In this document: positions 24,581 to 34,032 of the stretch, piece after piece
How positions within the stretch are numbered: position 1 is the first letter of the stretch
Layout of the letters: each line of letters starts with the position of its first letter
Assembly (NCBI GenBank): GCA_002869635.1
Contig: PKUF01000080.1
Location: 1 to 37,054, forward strand
DNA length: 37,054 nucleotides
Direction of reading: 5' to 3'
Origin: Desulfuromonas sp.
GTDB lineage: Bacteria > Desulfobacterota > Desulfuromonadia > Desulfuromonadales > BM515
Position numbers and translations under genes: made by a program
Notes under the pieces: generated by a model
What the model was told of the DNA's origin: nothing
Databases searched by the model: none
Seen by the model: only the letters and a program-made list of their open reading frames with translations

Positions 24581-26353
24581 TTAACGTCCTGCCATGAGTT
24601 TGAGGGCTTTGGCGTAATTGCGAACCCCGCGAACAATCGCTTGAGTCGCCTTGTCCTGATATTTACGATCCTTGAGGCGCTTTTCTTCTTCACGGTTGCT
24701 GATAAAGGCAACCTCTACCAAGACGGACGGCATGGTCGCACCGAGCAATACATAGAATGGACCTTGGCGCACCCCGAGATCACGCACTTTGCGGTAATGC
24801 TTACTAAGGTCCACGACGAGAGATTTCTGGATTTCAGAGGCAAGACGGCTCGATTCGTTGATCTTGGCGTGGGCCATCAGGTCAAAGAGGATACGCTCAA
24901 GAGCGCTGACCTGCTGGAGGGAGGTGTTGTTCTCTCGAGCGGCGACAGCTGCCGCCTTATCGTTTTTGGAAAAATTGAGGTAGTAAGTCTCAATACCATA
25001 CGCCTTGGAACTGTTGTTGGCGTTAGCATGAACGGAAATAAAAAGATCGGCTCCAACTTTGTTGGCAATGGCAGTCCTCTCCTCAAGCGGTAGAAACACA
25101 TCGCCGTCGCGGGTCAGAATCACCTCACACTTGAACTCTTTTTCGAGTTTTTTCGCCAGCATCAGGGCCATCTGCAAAACAACATCTTTTTCACGCACCC
25201 CAGAGGGTCCGACGGCGCCGGGATCTTTCCCTCCATGCCCCGCATCGACGACAATGCGCCTCAATTGACCATCTTCGCTGACTTCCGGCAGATGAAAGTT
25301 CGGCAGACGTACCTCATCGTTGCCCTGGTCTAGCAGTGCTGAAATTTCATCCGAAGCCGACGCCGGGATCGGCGTCGTAACGGCAGAAGGGGGAGGCACT
25401 GCAAGGCTTGTCTTCGGAGCCGAGGCAACCGTCTCCTGCTTAGGTTCCGCCGCGATATCGATCACCAGACGATAGGGGTCTTCAAGAGGAAAAACCTTGT
25501 AATCATCAAGACTGACCAGATCGAGAACAACCCGTGTGCGGTCGGGAGCCGGCCGACCGGTACGAATTCGCCGTAACAAACCATCGTCAACCTTGGTGCT
25601 ATCAGCCAGAGTTTCACCTGGACGGACTCCCAAGAGGTCGACGTAGATTCGTGCAGGTGCCCCCTCCTTAGGATTTGCAGCGAGAAAATTCGCGCTGTAA
25701 GAAATGTTAGCCCCCAAGTCGAGAACAACCCGCGTATAGCCGGGATTTGACCAAAAACGGATATTGGCGAGGGTATCAGTAACAGATTGAGGAGTAGTGG
25801 GTTTCACCGGAGTCGGCAGAGAAACGGCAGGCGGGGTGGAGGAGACCGAACTGGATGGACGCAGATGACCCAGCATTTTTTTCGCCTCGAGGGCCATATC
25901 TCCCTTAGGAAATTGCTCGAGAAGTTGTTCGACAAGAAGGGCGGCTGCAACGTCATCGGAGAAGGTCTTCTCCTCAATCTCAGCTGCTGCAAGCAAGGCA
26001 TCATCGGCAAGGCGGCTTCGAGGATAACGGACTGAGACCTGCATGTAGGTCTCAATGGCACGGCGCGCGTCACGGCGCAATCGTGAGACATCATAAAGAC
26101 CTTCATAGCATTTGGCGGCCATGAACGTACTGTCAGCAGCACGCCGATGTGTGGCGTGCTGCTCCGCAACCTGATTGAAGGCGCTGATTACCGTCTCCCA
26201 TTGATCGCGATAGCGCTGTTTTTTCGTTGAGTCAAGAAGGCTCCGGTAAGCCGCACGCGCTGAGTCGTACGCCTTCTCCGCGGAGACGGCATGGCCGGCA
26301 ACCGGAGAGATTACAAACCATACAATTAAAAGAAAAAACAGGACTCTTGCCAT
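24581..26353 (-). CDS. N-acetylmuramoyl-L-alanine amidase, AmiC-like, with N-terminal helical repeats
   Basis: 590 residues with an N-terminal signal peptide (hydrophobic 4-20, cleavage likely after the AVSA region). A tetratricopeptide-like helical region (about 25-165) is followed by a linker, an AMIN domain (about 185-300) that targets division-site peptidoglycan, a Ser/Pro-rich linker, and the zinc-dependent Amidase_3 domain (about 360-585). The last has VVDAGHGGKDPGAVG, the glutamate in GVREKDVVL, SVHANANNS, and the C-terminal catalytic glutamate in VLVEVAFISN. It cleaves the stem peptide from glycan strands in the periplasm during daughter cell separation. The extra repeats in front of AMIN distinguish it from E. 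coli AmiC. It is preceded by mutS at a 4-base gap. Confidence 0.93.
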   Translation of the reverse strand: MARVLFFLLIVWFVISPVAGHAVSAEKAYDSARAAYRSLLDSTKKQRYRDQWETVISAFNQVAEQHATHRRAADSTFMAAKCYEGLYDVSRLRRDARRAIETYMQVSVRYPRSRLADDALLAAAEIEEKTFSDDVAAALLVEQLLEQFPKGDMALEAKKMLGHLRPSSSVSSTPPAVSLPTPVKPTTPQSVTDTLANIRFWSNPGYTRVVLDLGANISYSANFLAANPKEGAPARIYVDLLGVRPGETLADSTKVDDGLLRRIRTGRPAPDRTRVVLDLVSLDDYKVFPLEDPYRLVIDIAAEPKQETVASAPKTSLAVPPPSAVTTPIPASASDEISALLDQGNDEVRLPNFHLPEVSEDGQLRRIVVDAGHGGKDPGAVGPSGVREKDVVLQMALMLAKKLEKEFKCEVILTRDGDVFLPLEERTAIANKVGADLFISVHANANNSSKAYGIETYYLNFSKNDKAAAVAARENNTSLQQVSALERILFDLMAHAKINESSRLASEIQKSLVVDLSKHYRKVRDLGVRQGPFYVLLGATMPSVLVEVAFISNREEEKRLKDRKYQDKATQAIVRGVRNYAKALKLMAGR

Positions 26354-26357
26354 AGTG

Positions 26358-28976
26358 TTATAACAATTTCTTGAGACGGTCGATGAAGTTTAATGCTTCC
26401 AGCGGTGTCAGAACCGTAACGTCACACTCATTCAGGGCATCACGTACAGGGTCAACGGGCGCACCAAAAAGGGAGAGCTGAGACGCCTCATGCGCCGCTT
26501 TTTCCCTCTTGGCCTTTCCTTTGGCCAGACGCGGCTCCCCCTCTTCGGCCCATTCACCCGACTCGAGGTTGAGCAATACCTCTTTGGCGCGGGCAATTAC
26601 CGCCTCTGGCAGACCCGCCAAGCGTGCGACTTGAATCCCGTAAGAGTGGCTTGCCCCACCGGCGACAATACGCCGCAAAAAAACGATCTGCTCGTTCCAC
26701 TCGCGCACGGCAATATTGAAATTTTTGACGCGAGCCCGGGTTTCAGCAAGTTCGGTCAGCTCATGATAGTGCGTGGCAAAGAGGGTTTTTGCCGCTACCG
26801 GGGCATGGTCGTGCAAATATTCGGCCACCGCCCAGGCGATGCTGACGCCGTCGAAGGTAGAGGTACCGCGACCGATCTCATCAAGAACAATCAAGCTGCG
26901 AGAGGTCGCGTGATTAAGGATATGCGCCGTCTCCGTCATCTCGACCATAAAGGTCGATTGGCCACGGGCAAGATTGTCACTGGCACCGACACGGGTGAAA
27001 ATTCGATCAACAATACCGATACGTGCCGAATCGGCAGGCACCAGCGAACCGATATGCGCCATCAGAGTGATGAGCGCCACCTGTCGCATGAAGGTTGACT
27101 TACCGGCCATATTGGGGCCGGTAATGATCAAGAGCTGATTCTCGTCGGTGTCAAGAGCGACATCATTGGCAACGAAGCGTTCACCCAAGTCCATCGCCTC
27201 AATAACCGGGTGCCGCCCCTCGGAGATGACCAGTTCGTTCCCCTCGACGATTTCGGGAAGGACATAGTTTCGCTCATGCGCAAGATCCGCAAGTGAACAA
27301 ATCACGTCAAGGCTTGCCAAAGTCGTCGCCGTCTGCTGAATACGCCGACCCTGCTCCGCCACCATCAGCCGCACTTTCTGAAAAAGTTGATACTCAAGAT
27401 CGACCAGCTTCTCTTCAGCGCCGAGGACCTTCTCTTCATACTCCTTAAGGGAGACGGTAATATAGCGTTCAGCATTGGCGAGGGTCTGCTTGCGCTGGTA
27501 ATCCTCGGGGACCTTGTCGAGGTGGGTGCGCGTCACTTCGATGTAATAACCAAAAACCTTATTAAAACCAACCTTGAGAGAGTTGATACCGGTGCGCTCG
27601 CGCTCCTCCTTTTCAAGGCGAGCAATCCACCCCTTCCCTTCGCGGCTGATCTGACGCAACTCATCGAGCTCAGCGTGATAACCGTCACGGATCAAGCCTC
27701 CCTCACGCAGAACAAAGGGGGGATTATCGACAATCGCCGTCACCACAAGATGACAGACATCCTCAAGCAGATCGATTCCACGTCGCAGCTCAGCAGCGAG
27801 TGGACTCTCTAGATCGCCGAGGAGATCAACAAGTTGTGGCAACTGCTCCAGAGAAGCCCGCAATGAGACAAGATCCTTCGCGCCAGCACTCGCCATGGCG
27901 ATACGACCATTAAGACGTTCAAGGTCGTAAACACCGTCGAGAGCCTCACGCAGATCAAGACGCAACAGGCTTCTCTCCACCAGTTCGGCAACGGTCTGCT
28001 GCCGGTGGCGAATCCGCTCGGCATCGACCAGCGGTTGGTGAATCCACTGACGCAGCAGACGCCCCCCCATTGCCGTCACGGTACGGTCCATCACCCCGAG
28101 AAGCGATCCCTTGCGCCCCCCCTGCAGAGTCGCCGTCAGTTCGAGGTTGCGGCGGGTCGACTCATCGAGAATCATGAAATCGGCGACACGGTAAGTAACC
28201 AAAGGCCGCATGTGGGCAACCTCCCCCTTCTGCGTCTCCTCTAGATAGTGAAGAATCGCCCCGGCGGCACGAACAGCCCCAGGAAGCCCGGCACAACCGA
28301 AGACATCGAGAGTGGCACAGGCAAAGCACGACTTTAACGCCTCACTCGCTCGATCCTCAGCAAAGGCCCACTCAGGGACCGTGCTGATCAGTCGCCCAGC
28401 CAGATGGGGGGTGAGTTGTTTGCGCAGGGGTTCAGTTCCAGAACCGTCACTGAGCAGCAACTCACGCGGCGCGATCGAGGCGATCTCGCCAGCGACCCCC
28501 CCGATATCCGCACACTGGGTTGCCCGGAATTCACCGGTGCTGATATCGAGAACTGCCACCCCCCACGTGTTACTCTCGCTCTCCGCGATGGCGAGAAGAA
28601 AGTTGTTCTCTTTCGGCTGCAGGCTCTCGCCGTCAAGAACAAGCCCGGGGGTTACCACCCGCACGACCTCGCGCTTAACGATCCCCTTGGCCCCTTTGGG
28701 ATCTTCGGTCTGCTCGCAGATCGCCACCTTATAGCCATTTTCGACGAGTTTGGTGATATAAGGCTGAGCGCTGTGGAAAGGGATACCGCAGAGGGGGACC
28801 TCATCATCGGCCCCTTTGTTACGGGAGGTCAGGGTAATATCGAGAACCCGCGCCGCGACGACAGCATCATCGAGGAACATCTCGTAAAAATCGCCAAGGC
28901 GGAAGAAAAGAATGGCGTCAGGATACCCGGATTTGACCTCCAGGTACTGCCGCATCATGGGCGTGAGTTTTGACAT
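26358..28976 (-). CDS. mutS: DNA mismatch repair protein MutS
   Basis: 872 residues, the usual length for MutS1. The N-terminal mismatch-binding domain has the phenylalanine wedge motif GDFYEMF. The connector, lever and clamp domains follow. The C-terminal ATPase has Walker [10 protein letters not shown], the [17 protein letters not shown] signature, Walker [13 protein letters not shown] and FATHYHEL. A beta-clamp-like C-terminus is present (QLSLFGAP). It recognises mismatches and recruits MutL. It is the first gene of the operon mutS-amidase-glnD-xerD-apgM. AGAGG lies 11 bases before ATG 28976, a long spacing. Confidence 0.98.
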   Translation of the reverse strand: MSKLTPMMRQYLEVKSGYPDAILFFRLGDFYEMFLDDAVVAARVLDITLTSRNKGADDEVPLCGIPFHSAQPYITKLVENGYKVAICEQTEDPKGAKGIVKREVVRVVTPGLVLDGESLQPKENNFLLAIAESESNTWGVAVLDISTGEFRATQCADIGGVAGEIASIAPRELLLSDGSGTEPLRKQLTPHLAGRLISTVPEWAFAEDRASEALKSCFACATLDVFGCAGLPGAVRAAGAILHYLEETQKGEVAHMRPLVTYRVADFMILDESTRRNLELTATLQGGRKGSLLGVMDRTVTAMGGRLLRQWIHQPLVDAERIRHRQQTVAELVERSLLRLDLREALDGVYDLERLNGRIAMASAGAKDLVSLRASLEQLPQLVDLLGDLESPLAAELRRGIDLLEDVCHLVVTAIVDNPPFVLREGGLIRDGYHAELDELRQISREGKGWIARLEKEERERTGINSLKVGFNKVFGYYIEVTRTHLDKVPEDYQRKQTLANAERYITVSLKEYEEKVLGAEEKLVDLEYQLFQKVRLMVAEQGRRIQQTATTLASLDVICSLADLAHERNYVLPEIVEGNELVISEGRHPVIEAMDLGERFVANDVALDTDENQLLIITGPNMAGKSTFMRQVALITLMAHIGSLVPADSARIGIVDRIFTRVGASDNLARGQSTFMVEMTETAHILNHATSRSLIVLDEIGRGTSTFDGVSIAWAVAEYLHDHAPVAAKTLFATHYHELTELAETRARVKNFNIAVREWNEQIVFLRRIVAGGASHSYGIQVARLAGLPEAVIARAKEVLLNLESGEWAEEGEPRLAKGKAKREKAAHEASQLSLFGAPVDPVRDALNECDVTVLTPLEALNFIDRLKKLL

Positions 28977-29070
28977 GGAACGTAAAACCTCTAGAGTCTG
29001 TGGACACGCGAATTCGTCATGCTAACAAACGTGGAAGGTCTTGTAAATAGGAGCTTCATGGCTATTTCCC

Positions 29071-29099
29071 TTGACCCTTTATGAACCGGGGTGTTAGAA
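29071..29099 (+). promoter_or_regulatory. probable sigma70 promoter for the 167-residue/CDF gene pair
   Basis: TTGACC (29071-29076) and TTAGAA (29094-29099) are separated by 17 bases and lie 29 bases before the GTG start. They sit in the 151-base divergent gap with mutS. No matching minus-strand promoter for mutS was found by eye. Confidence 0.5.
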
Positions 29100-29127
29100 G
29101 AACGCAAAAAAAAGAAGGAGTCCTGAC

Positions 29128-29631
29128 GTGTCCCAGGCAGCCCCCATATCCGCATCTACCTTTGAGATTTCAACCCTTGACGACGAGATCCGTGTTGATC
29201 ACCTCTGCGCTGACCTGCTGCAACGCTTCTGCGCTCACCTGCGTGACAATGGAATGGATCCTCTCGAAGCGGCAACACTGGCCCGTGGTGCCGACTATTT
29301 CTTGCGTGAGTTCGTCATCCCCGACCGTCGGATGAACATCTACGCGGTCACGGCCAACGAGGTCCGTCAGTTTGCCGCTAACTGGTACATCGTTCGCAAC
29401 CTCGAGCCGAACATGGAAGAACTCGAGGCGACCCTGCGTGGCGTTGATGCCTTCTACCGTGATTGCGCCGACAACGGTCAAATCCCCCAAGGGGTTGACA
29501 CCGCAATCTCTGCGGCGTGCTCTGATCTCGATTTCTACGCGCAACGTATCGAGAGCTTCTGGGCCATTGAGGATGGTGGTTTCGAGAGCTGGAATCAGTT
29601 CTGTCCGCTCAAGGAGACTCCAGACAAATAA
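29128..29631 (+). CDS. hypothetical protein coupled to a cation efflux gene
   Basis: 167 residues starting at GTG 29128, chosen because AAGGAG lies seven bases upstream. I do not recognise the family. It is acidic, soluble and mostly helical, rich in conserved-looking aromatic and cysteine positions (HLCADLLQRFCAHL, FYRDCADNG, SAACSDLDF, WNQFCPLK). It has no signal peptide, membrane helix or metal ribbon. A central segment NWYIVRNLEPNMEELEATL has the look of a helical adaptor. The stop overlaps the cation efflux ATG by one base (TAATG), so translation is coupled. A role as a cytosolic partner of the transporter is possible but rests on position only. Confidence 0.8.
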   Translation: MSQAAPISASTFEISTLDDEIRVDHLCADLLQRFCAHLRDNGMDPLEAATLARGADYFLREFVIPDRRMNIYAVTANEVRQFAANWYIVRNLEPNMEELEATLRGVDAFYRDCADNGQIPQGVDTAISAACSDLDFYAQRIESFWAIEDGGFESWNQFCPLKETPDK

Positions 29632-30596
29632 TGAGTCGTTCAAGCGCCAAAATAAAGGCGGCTCGCCTCTCCATTGCAACGGCAACCTTACTGGCCTTGC
29701 TCAAGCTCGTGACCAGTCTCTTTACTGGATCATTGGCAGTTCTCTCTTCTGCTGTCGATTCACTTCTCGACATCCTCATGTCGGGGATCAATTACCTCGC
29801 CATCCGTCAAGCCGAGCAACCGGCCGACGACAATCACCCCTTCGGCCATGGCAAATATGAGACCCTCGCGACCCTGTTTCAAGCCTCGGCCATCATCCTC
29901 TCAGGCGGTTGGTTGATTTATGAATCGACACAGAGGCTGATGAGCGGTGTCAGTCTCAACCGCCTTGGCGAAGGAGCTGGCGCCCTCGCCATCAGCGCCG
30001 TCGCCTCTTATGGCATCAGTCGCCACCTGCGTAAAGTCGGCAAAGAGACCGACTCCTCAGCTCTACAGGCTGACGCCCTGCATTTCTCAATGGATGTCTA
30101 CACCAACCTCGCCCTCCTCGGGGGGCTGATCGTCATCTCTCTTGCCGACCTTCCTTGGCTCGATCCAATCCTCTCACTTTTGGTCGCCTGTTATATTCTC
30201 TTTGAAGCGCTACGACTTGGCCGGCACGGGCTGCGCGACGTCCTTGATGAAGAACTTCCTGAACCGATCCGTGACCAGATTACCGAACTGCTTGACAAAC
30301 ATCGCGAACTCCACCTCGACTACCACAATCTTCGCACCCGCCGTGCCGGATCGCAGAAGATCATGGATTTCCATCTTACGGTCTGTAAACACCTCTCGGT
30401 CCAACAGGCCCACAGCATTGCCGATCATCTTGAAAAACAGATTCAACGGGAAATCGATGGCTCTGATGTGACGATCCACATCGAACCGTGTCTACGTGAA
30501 GGGTGCCCCGGTCACGATCTTTGCACCGAAGAGAAAACCCGTCTTTTTGAAGACCACCAGAAAAATGAAAAAAAAGAGGGGGGGGAAGAGCCTTAG
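29631..30596 (+). CDS. cation diffusion facilitator (FieF/YiiP-like)
   Basis: A 321-residue inner-membrane metal/proton antiporter with six predicted helices in the first 210 residues and a cytosolic C-terminal domain. The transport site is D43, D47 (DSLLD) with H151 and D155 (HFSMD), the DD-HD set of E. coli YiiP/FieF, which carries zinc, iron(II) and cadmium. The HPFGHGKYET motif at 69-78 is canonical. The C-terminus ends in a cysteine/histidine-rich tail (HIEPCLREGCPGHDLC) that could bind metal. The stop codon lies in the loop of the terminator at 30573-30614. Metal preference cannot be fixed from sequence. Confidence 0.94.
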   Translation: MSRSSAKIKAARLSIATATLLALLKLVTSLFTGSLAVLSSAVDSLLDILMSGINYLAIRQAEQPADDNHPFGHGKYETLATLFQASAIILSGGWLIYESTQRLMSGVSLNRLGEGAGALAISAVASYGISRHLRKVGKETDSSALQADALHFSMDVYTNLALLGGLIVISLADLPWLDPILSLLVACYILFEALRLGRHGLRDVLDEELPEPIRDQITELLDKHRELHLDYHNLRTRRAGSQKIMDFHLTVCKHLSVQQAHSIADHLEKQIQREIDGSDVTIHIEPCLREGCPGHDLCTEEKTRLFEDHQKNEKKEGGEEP

Positions 30597-30614
30597 CTCC
30601 TCCCCCCCCTCTTT
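30563..30614 (-). terminator. large hairpin terminator between convergent cation efflux and pfkA genes
   Basis: The 13-base perfect stem AAAGAGGGGGGGG/CCCCCCCCTCTTT (30573-30585 with 30602-30614) is extended inside by GAGC/GCTC around loop CTTA. On the minus strand it is followed by a long T-run, so it is a strong terminator for pfkA. On the plus strand it contains the end of the cation efflux gene but has only a weak T-tract. Confidence 0.9.
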
Positions 30615-30639
30615 ACGACCTCTACATTTTATTGCCAGC

Positions 30640-31731
30640 CTAGCGTCCAACCATAATGCCGAGACTCTCTGCAGTACGCACCAAGGCCCCTTGGGGATCA
30701 ACCCGGTTGAGGGAGCCGACGGCCTCACAGATCGGCACATCGACAACGTCCCGCCCTTTAAGCGCCACCATCTTTCCGTAATCACTCTGTTCAATCAACT
30801 CCACCGCCTTGACCCCGAATCGGGAACCAAGAATCCGATCAAAGGGAATCGGCGAACCACCGCGCTGAACATGACCCAGCACCACCACCCGTGTCTCCAT
30901 CTCAAGACACCGTTCCAATTGATGGGCAACGTACTGACCGATACCTCCAAGGCGCTCAACTCCAAAATTCTGATCAGCACTCTTTTTTCTCACTTTGTCA
31001 CCAGAGTCAGGGAAAGCCCCTTCAGCAACAACCACAATGGAAAAACGACTCCCAGATTCGCTCCGGCGGCGAATGGCGGCACAAACCTTATCCATAGAGA
31101 ACGGAATCTCAGGGAGAAGGATCACATCAGCAGAGCCAGCGATTCCTGACTCAAGTGCAATCCAACCGGCATCACGTCCCATCACTTCAACCACCATCAC
31201 TCGATGATGACTCTCAGCTGTGGTATGAAGACGGTCAAGTGCCTCGGTGACCACCTCGACCGCCGTGCTGTAACCGAAGGTAACATCGGTGGAGCGCAGG
31301 TCGTTATCGATAGTCTTGGGAACACCGACAACCGGCAGCCCAATTTCGTTCAGCCCTTGGGCGATCTTGAGCGTTCCATCGCCCCCTACCGCAATCAAGG
31401 CCTCGGCACCAAGCTTAAAAAAGTTTTCAAGAACATGGGCGGAAATATCGATAAGTTCGACATTTTCTCCTTTCTTGACAGGATAGGAGAAAGGGTTTCC
31501 GCGATTGCTGGTTCCAAGAATCGTCCACCCCCGCGGCAAAATCCCACGCACCGCTGCAAGGTCGAGTTCACGCACACGCAGAGGCTCTTCAACCAGGCCG
31601 TCGAAACCATCCTCAACCCCCAGAACCTTCCAACCGCGTTGCAGCATCGAAGCGCGCACGACACCGCGTATAACGGCATTGAGTCCGGGACAATCCCCTC
31701 CCCCAGTCAGTATCGCGATTGTCTTTGACAT
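30640..31731 (-). CDS. pfkA: 6-phosphofructokinase (group III, GGDGT/PKTIDND type)
   Basis: 363 residues from ATG 31731, chosen for GGAGAG just upstream; an in-frame ATG at 31752 is less likely. It phosphorylates fructose 6-phosphate in glycolysis. The glycine-rich start TGGGDCPGLNAVIRG, the nucleotide motif GGDGT at 116-120, catalytic PKTIDND at 138-144, MGRDAGWIALESG and GHVQRGGSP are all present. Known determinants conflict: glycine in GGDGT is the ATP type, while lysine in PKTIDND is common in pyrophosphate enzymes. The same Gly/Lys pair occurs in ATP-using group III actinobacterial enzymes, so ATP use is the better guess. It is the last gene of the yfcE-like...pfkA operon. Confidence 0.93.
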   Translation of the reverse strand: MSKTIAILTGGGDCPGLNAVIRGVVRASMLQRGWKVLGVEDGFDGLVEEPLRVRELDLAAVRGILPRGWTILGTSNRGNPFSYPVKKGENVELIDISAHVLENFFKLGAEALIAVGGDGTLKIAQGLNEIGLPVVGVPKTIDNDLRSTDVTFGYSTAVEVVTEALDRLHTTAESHHRVMVVEVMGRDAGWIALESGIAGSADVILLPEIPFSMDKVCAAIRRRSESGSRFSIVVVAEGAFPDSGDKVRKKSADQNFGVERLGGIGQYVAHQLERCLEMETRVVVLGHVQRGGSPIPFDRILGSRFGVKAVELIEQSDYGKMVALKGRDVVDVPICEAVGSLNRVDPQGALVRTAESLGIMVGR

Positions 31732-31760
31732 CGTCTCTCCCTTTACTGTCAAATGGGTCG

Positions 31761-32669
31761 TTAGTTGATCTCTCCGAAGCGCCGCTCGACTTCGTCGATA
31801 ATTCCTTCACGCCGCAAGTGTTTTTGGGGCATGGCGCTATCTTTTTCGAGAATTTTCGTCAGATATGAACGCTGATTGTCCATCGCTTCACGATAAGGGT
31901 TTCCTTCAATCTGCCAACGCTCAGCGAAATGCGCTCTTAAAAAGCGGTCCGTCACCTCAGCCGAAGGGGCGAGGCGCTTATCGATCATGTCATAGAAACC
32001 AAGGGTTTTCCGCAGCAGATCAATGGCGCTGTCGAAGGCATCGATCCCCGCTTCACAAAATTCGTGATACAGAAAAAGAAGCTTCTCAAGATAGGCTCGA
32101 TCCGCCATTTGAGCCATCAAATCGGCGGTATCAACCATAGCACCTAGAATCTGCGGCGTATCACCACATGCGAGGCCACAGGGGTCAGAGGAGAGATCGG
32201 TACAGCGGATCATGCGAGCCAGCATTTCAAGATCGTCGTAGCTGTACCCCTCATCAAGTGCGTAGTTGCTCACCATCGCGATACTACGATCGACATGCTC
32301 AAGAGTATATTTCGCACCGGTCCCATCAACATCCTCCTCCGTCTGGAGATAACCGGAATCGTGAAAGAGCGCGGCCACCAGTGAAAGAGTCATGGCCTGA
32401 GACGAAAGCTCTTCATCACAAAGAGTCGCCCCATGGAGTAGCCGGGTTAGAGCAAGAAAAGTACTCGTGATATGAGCAAGATTGTGATATTCGGTGCTAC
32501 AAGCCTGATAACCGGGATAGGTTCCGCGATAGAGCGAAAGAATGGTGCTGTAGGCATGGGTGACCCGACGGATGTCGATGCCTGGCTGACAGCGTCCAAG
32601 AATAAGCAGCGCCTCCGCCAATACCGATTCGGGCGTCCCCATCCGCACAAAACGTGCATGGTCGTTCAT
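31761..32669 (-). CDS. HD-domain phosphohydrolase, class I phosphodiesterase-like
   Basis: 302 residues, cytosolic. Metal ligands of the HD/PDE superfamily are visible: YHNLAH (H62, H66), HDSGY (H103, D104), and H125 in YTLEHVDRSI. The YHN-xxH form and the downstream TLEHVD segment resemble eukaryotic-type 3',5'-cyclic nucleotide phosphodiesterases more than HD-GYP proteins. There is no GYP motif and no sensor domain. It lies between a ROK sugar kinase (27 bases) and pfkA (29 bases), so it may act on a nucleotide or phosphate ester linked to sugar metabolism; substrate unknown. Confidence 0.82.
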   Translation of the reverse strand: MNDHARFVRMGTPESVLAEALLILGRCQPGIDIRRVTHAYSTILSLYRGTYPGYQACSTEYHNLAHITSTFLALTRLLHGATLCDEELSSQAMTLSLVAALFHDSGYLQTEEDVDGTGAKYTLEHVDRSIAMVSNYALDEGYSYDDLEMLARMIRCTDLSSDPCGLACGDTPQILGAMVDTADLMAQMADRAYLEKLLFLYHEFCEAGIDAFDSAIDLLRKTLGFYDMIDKRLAPSAEVTDRFLRAHFAERWQIEGNPYREAMDNQRSYLTKILEKDSAMPQKHLRREGIIDEVERRFGEIN

Positions 32670-32696
32670 GTCAAACTCCCTCCTTAAGATTCATCA

Positions 32697-33617
32697 TCAG
32701 TGGGCCAAAAGAGCCGAGCCTAAAATCCCCGCTTCATCCCTCAAGCGGCCTGGAAGAATCTGCAGACGTCGCTGTGGGATGTCAAAACAACGCGCCACTA
32801 TTTCGCGTTTGATCCCTGGCAACAATAAATCGAAACCTTGCGCCACACCGCCGCAAAGCAAGATCGCATCAAGATTCAGAAGATTCGCCAAGCCAGCAAT
32901 CACCTGCCCCAGTCGCCTCCCCCCCTCTTCGACGACCTGGGAGGCAAGAAGATCTCCTTGGCGAGCAACAGAAAAGAGTGTAGCACAGGAAAAATCGCCG
33001 GCGGGAAGAAGGCTCTTTTTCCCCGTGGCAAGAAGAGCCTGTGCTCTGCGCCGCAGCGCCGTCGCCGAAGCATACTGTTCAAGACACCCCTTCGCTCCAC
33101 AACCACAGGGTAGGCCGTCTTCTTCAACCATAATGTGACCGATCTCACCCGCTGCACCGTCGTGCCCTGTCCAGAGTTGTCGATGCAAGACCAATCCCCC
33201 CCCCACCCCGGTACCGAGGGTGATCACCGCAAAAGAGTCAAAACAACGCCCCGCACCGCAAACAGCCTCGCCCCAAGCCTGAGCATTAGCATCATTAGCG
33301 ACATAGACAGGGAGGGAAAAACTCTTTGCAAGGTGAGATCGCAAGGAGAAACCGTTGAGTTGAGGGAGATTGGGAGAGACGGTCACAACCCCATCGGCTG
33401 AAATAACCCCAGGAACGCCAAGGCCAATAGAGCTGATTTCCGTTTCAGAAGATGCGATAAGTTCGTGGATAAAATCGCCAAGAAAGGCGACAAGGTACGA
33501 GCGGTCGGCGGTCGCCGGAGTCGGACGGCAGAGGATCGACGAAACAAGACCCGTGGTATCAACCAAGGCCCCGCGGCAATTCGTGCCGCCTAAATCGATC
33601 CCGACCCGCCAGGTCAT
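32697..33617 (-). CDS. ROK-family sugar kinase (probable glucokinase)
   Basis: 306 residues. The ATP-binding DLGGTN is at 8-13, with the sugar-binding and catalytic-base segment VANDANAQAWGE (D109), the second phosphate motif LGTGVGGGLV, and the zinc site made of H161 in GEIGH with C171, C173 and C178 of CGCGAKGC, followed by E180. There is no N-terminal helix-turn-helix, so it is an enzyme and not a NagC-type repressor. Being in an operon with pfkA suggests glucose as substrate, but N-acetylmannosamine, fructose or polyphosphate-dependent activity cannot be excluded. It overlaps exbD by ATGA. Confidence 0.92.
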   Translation of the reverse strand: MTWRVGIDLGGTNCRGALVDTTGLVSSILCRPTPATADRSYLVAFLGDFIHELIASSETEISSIGLGVPGVISADGVVTVSPNLPQLNGFSLRSHLAKSFSLPVYVANDANAQAWGEAVCGAGRCFDSFAVITLGTGVGGGLVLHRQLWTGHDGAAGEIGHIMVEEDGLPCGCGAKGCLEQYASATALRRRAQALLATGKKSLLPAGDFSCATLFSVARQGDLLASQVVEEGGRRLGQVIAGLANLLNLDAILLCGGVAQGFDLLLPGIKREIVARCFDIPQRRLQILPGRLRDEAGILGSALLAH

Positions 33618-34030
33618 GGCCGTTGCGGCCGGTTTTCCGTGGCAATAGCCAGCTTACCGAAACCGGCGCTGCGGGCAGCGTCCATTAACTCGACCACTTT
33701 ACCATGTCGAGCCTGCTCGTCAGCAAGAAGAAGGAAGGTCATCTCTTTGGCCAGCTCTTTGCCGAAACCGTCAAGCTGGGTCGCCAACTCCTCAAAGGTA
33801 ATCGGCTCTTTGTGAAGGAAGAGCTCTCCCTCTTGGGAGAGGTAAATCTTAACCTCACGCTGTTCTTTCGGTACCGCTCCGGCCCCCGCTGTGGGGAGCT
33901 TGATCGAAAGACCGGGTGTTTCAACAAAGGTGGTTGAAATCATAAAGAAGATCAGCAGGAGAAAGACGACATCGACCATGGAGGTCAAATCGACCCGCGG
34001 TTCCTCCCGCCGACGGCGACGAAAGCCCAT
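33614..34030 (-). CDS. biopolymer transport protein ExbD/TolR
   Basis: 138 residues. A short basic cytosolic start (RRRRRE) is followed by one membrane helix (about 18-38) with the conserved proton-path aspartate D20 in MVDVVFLLLIFFM, then a periplasmic domain with DEQARHGKVVELMD. It pairs with the upstream ExbB/TolQ gene (2-base gap) as a proton-driven motor for TonB-type import or Tol envelope maintenance. No TonB or TolA lies in the window, so the system cannot be told apart. Confidence 0.93.
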   Translation of the reverse strand: MGFRRRRREEPRVDLTSMVDVVFLLLIFFMISTTFVETPGLSIKLPTAGAGAVPKEQREVKIYLSQEGELFLHKEPITFEELATQLDGFGKELAKEMTFLLLADEQARHGKVVELMDAARSAGFGKLAIATENRPQRP

Positions 34031-34032
34031 GC

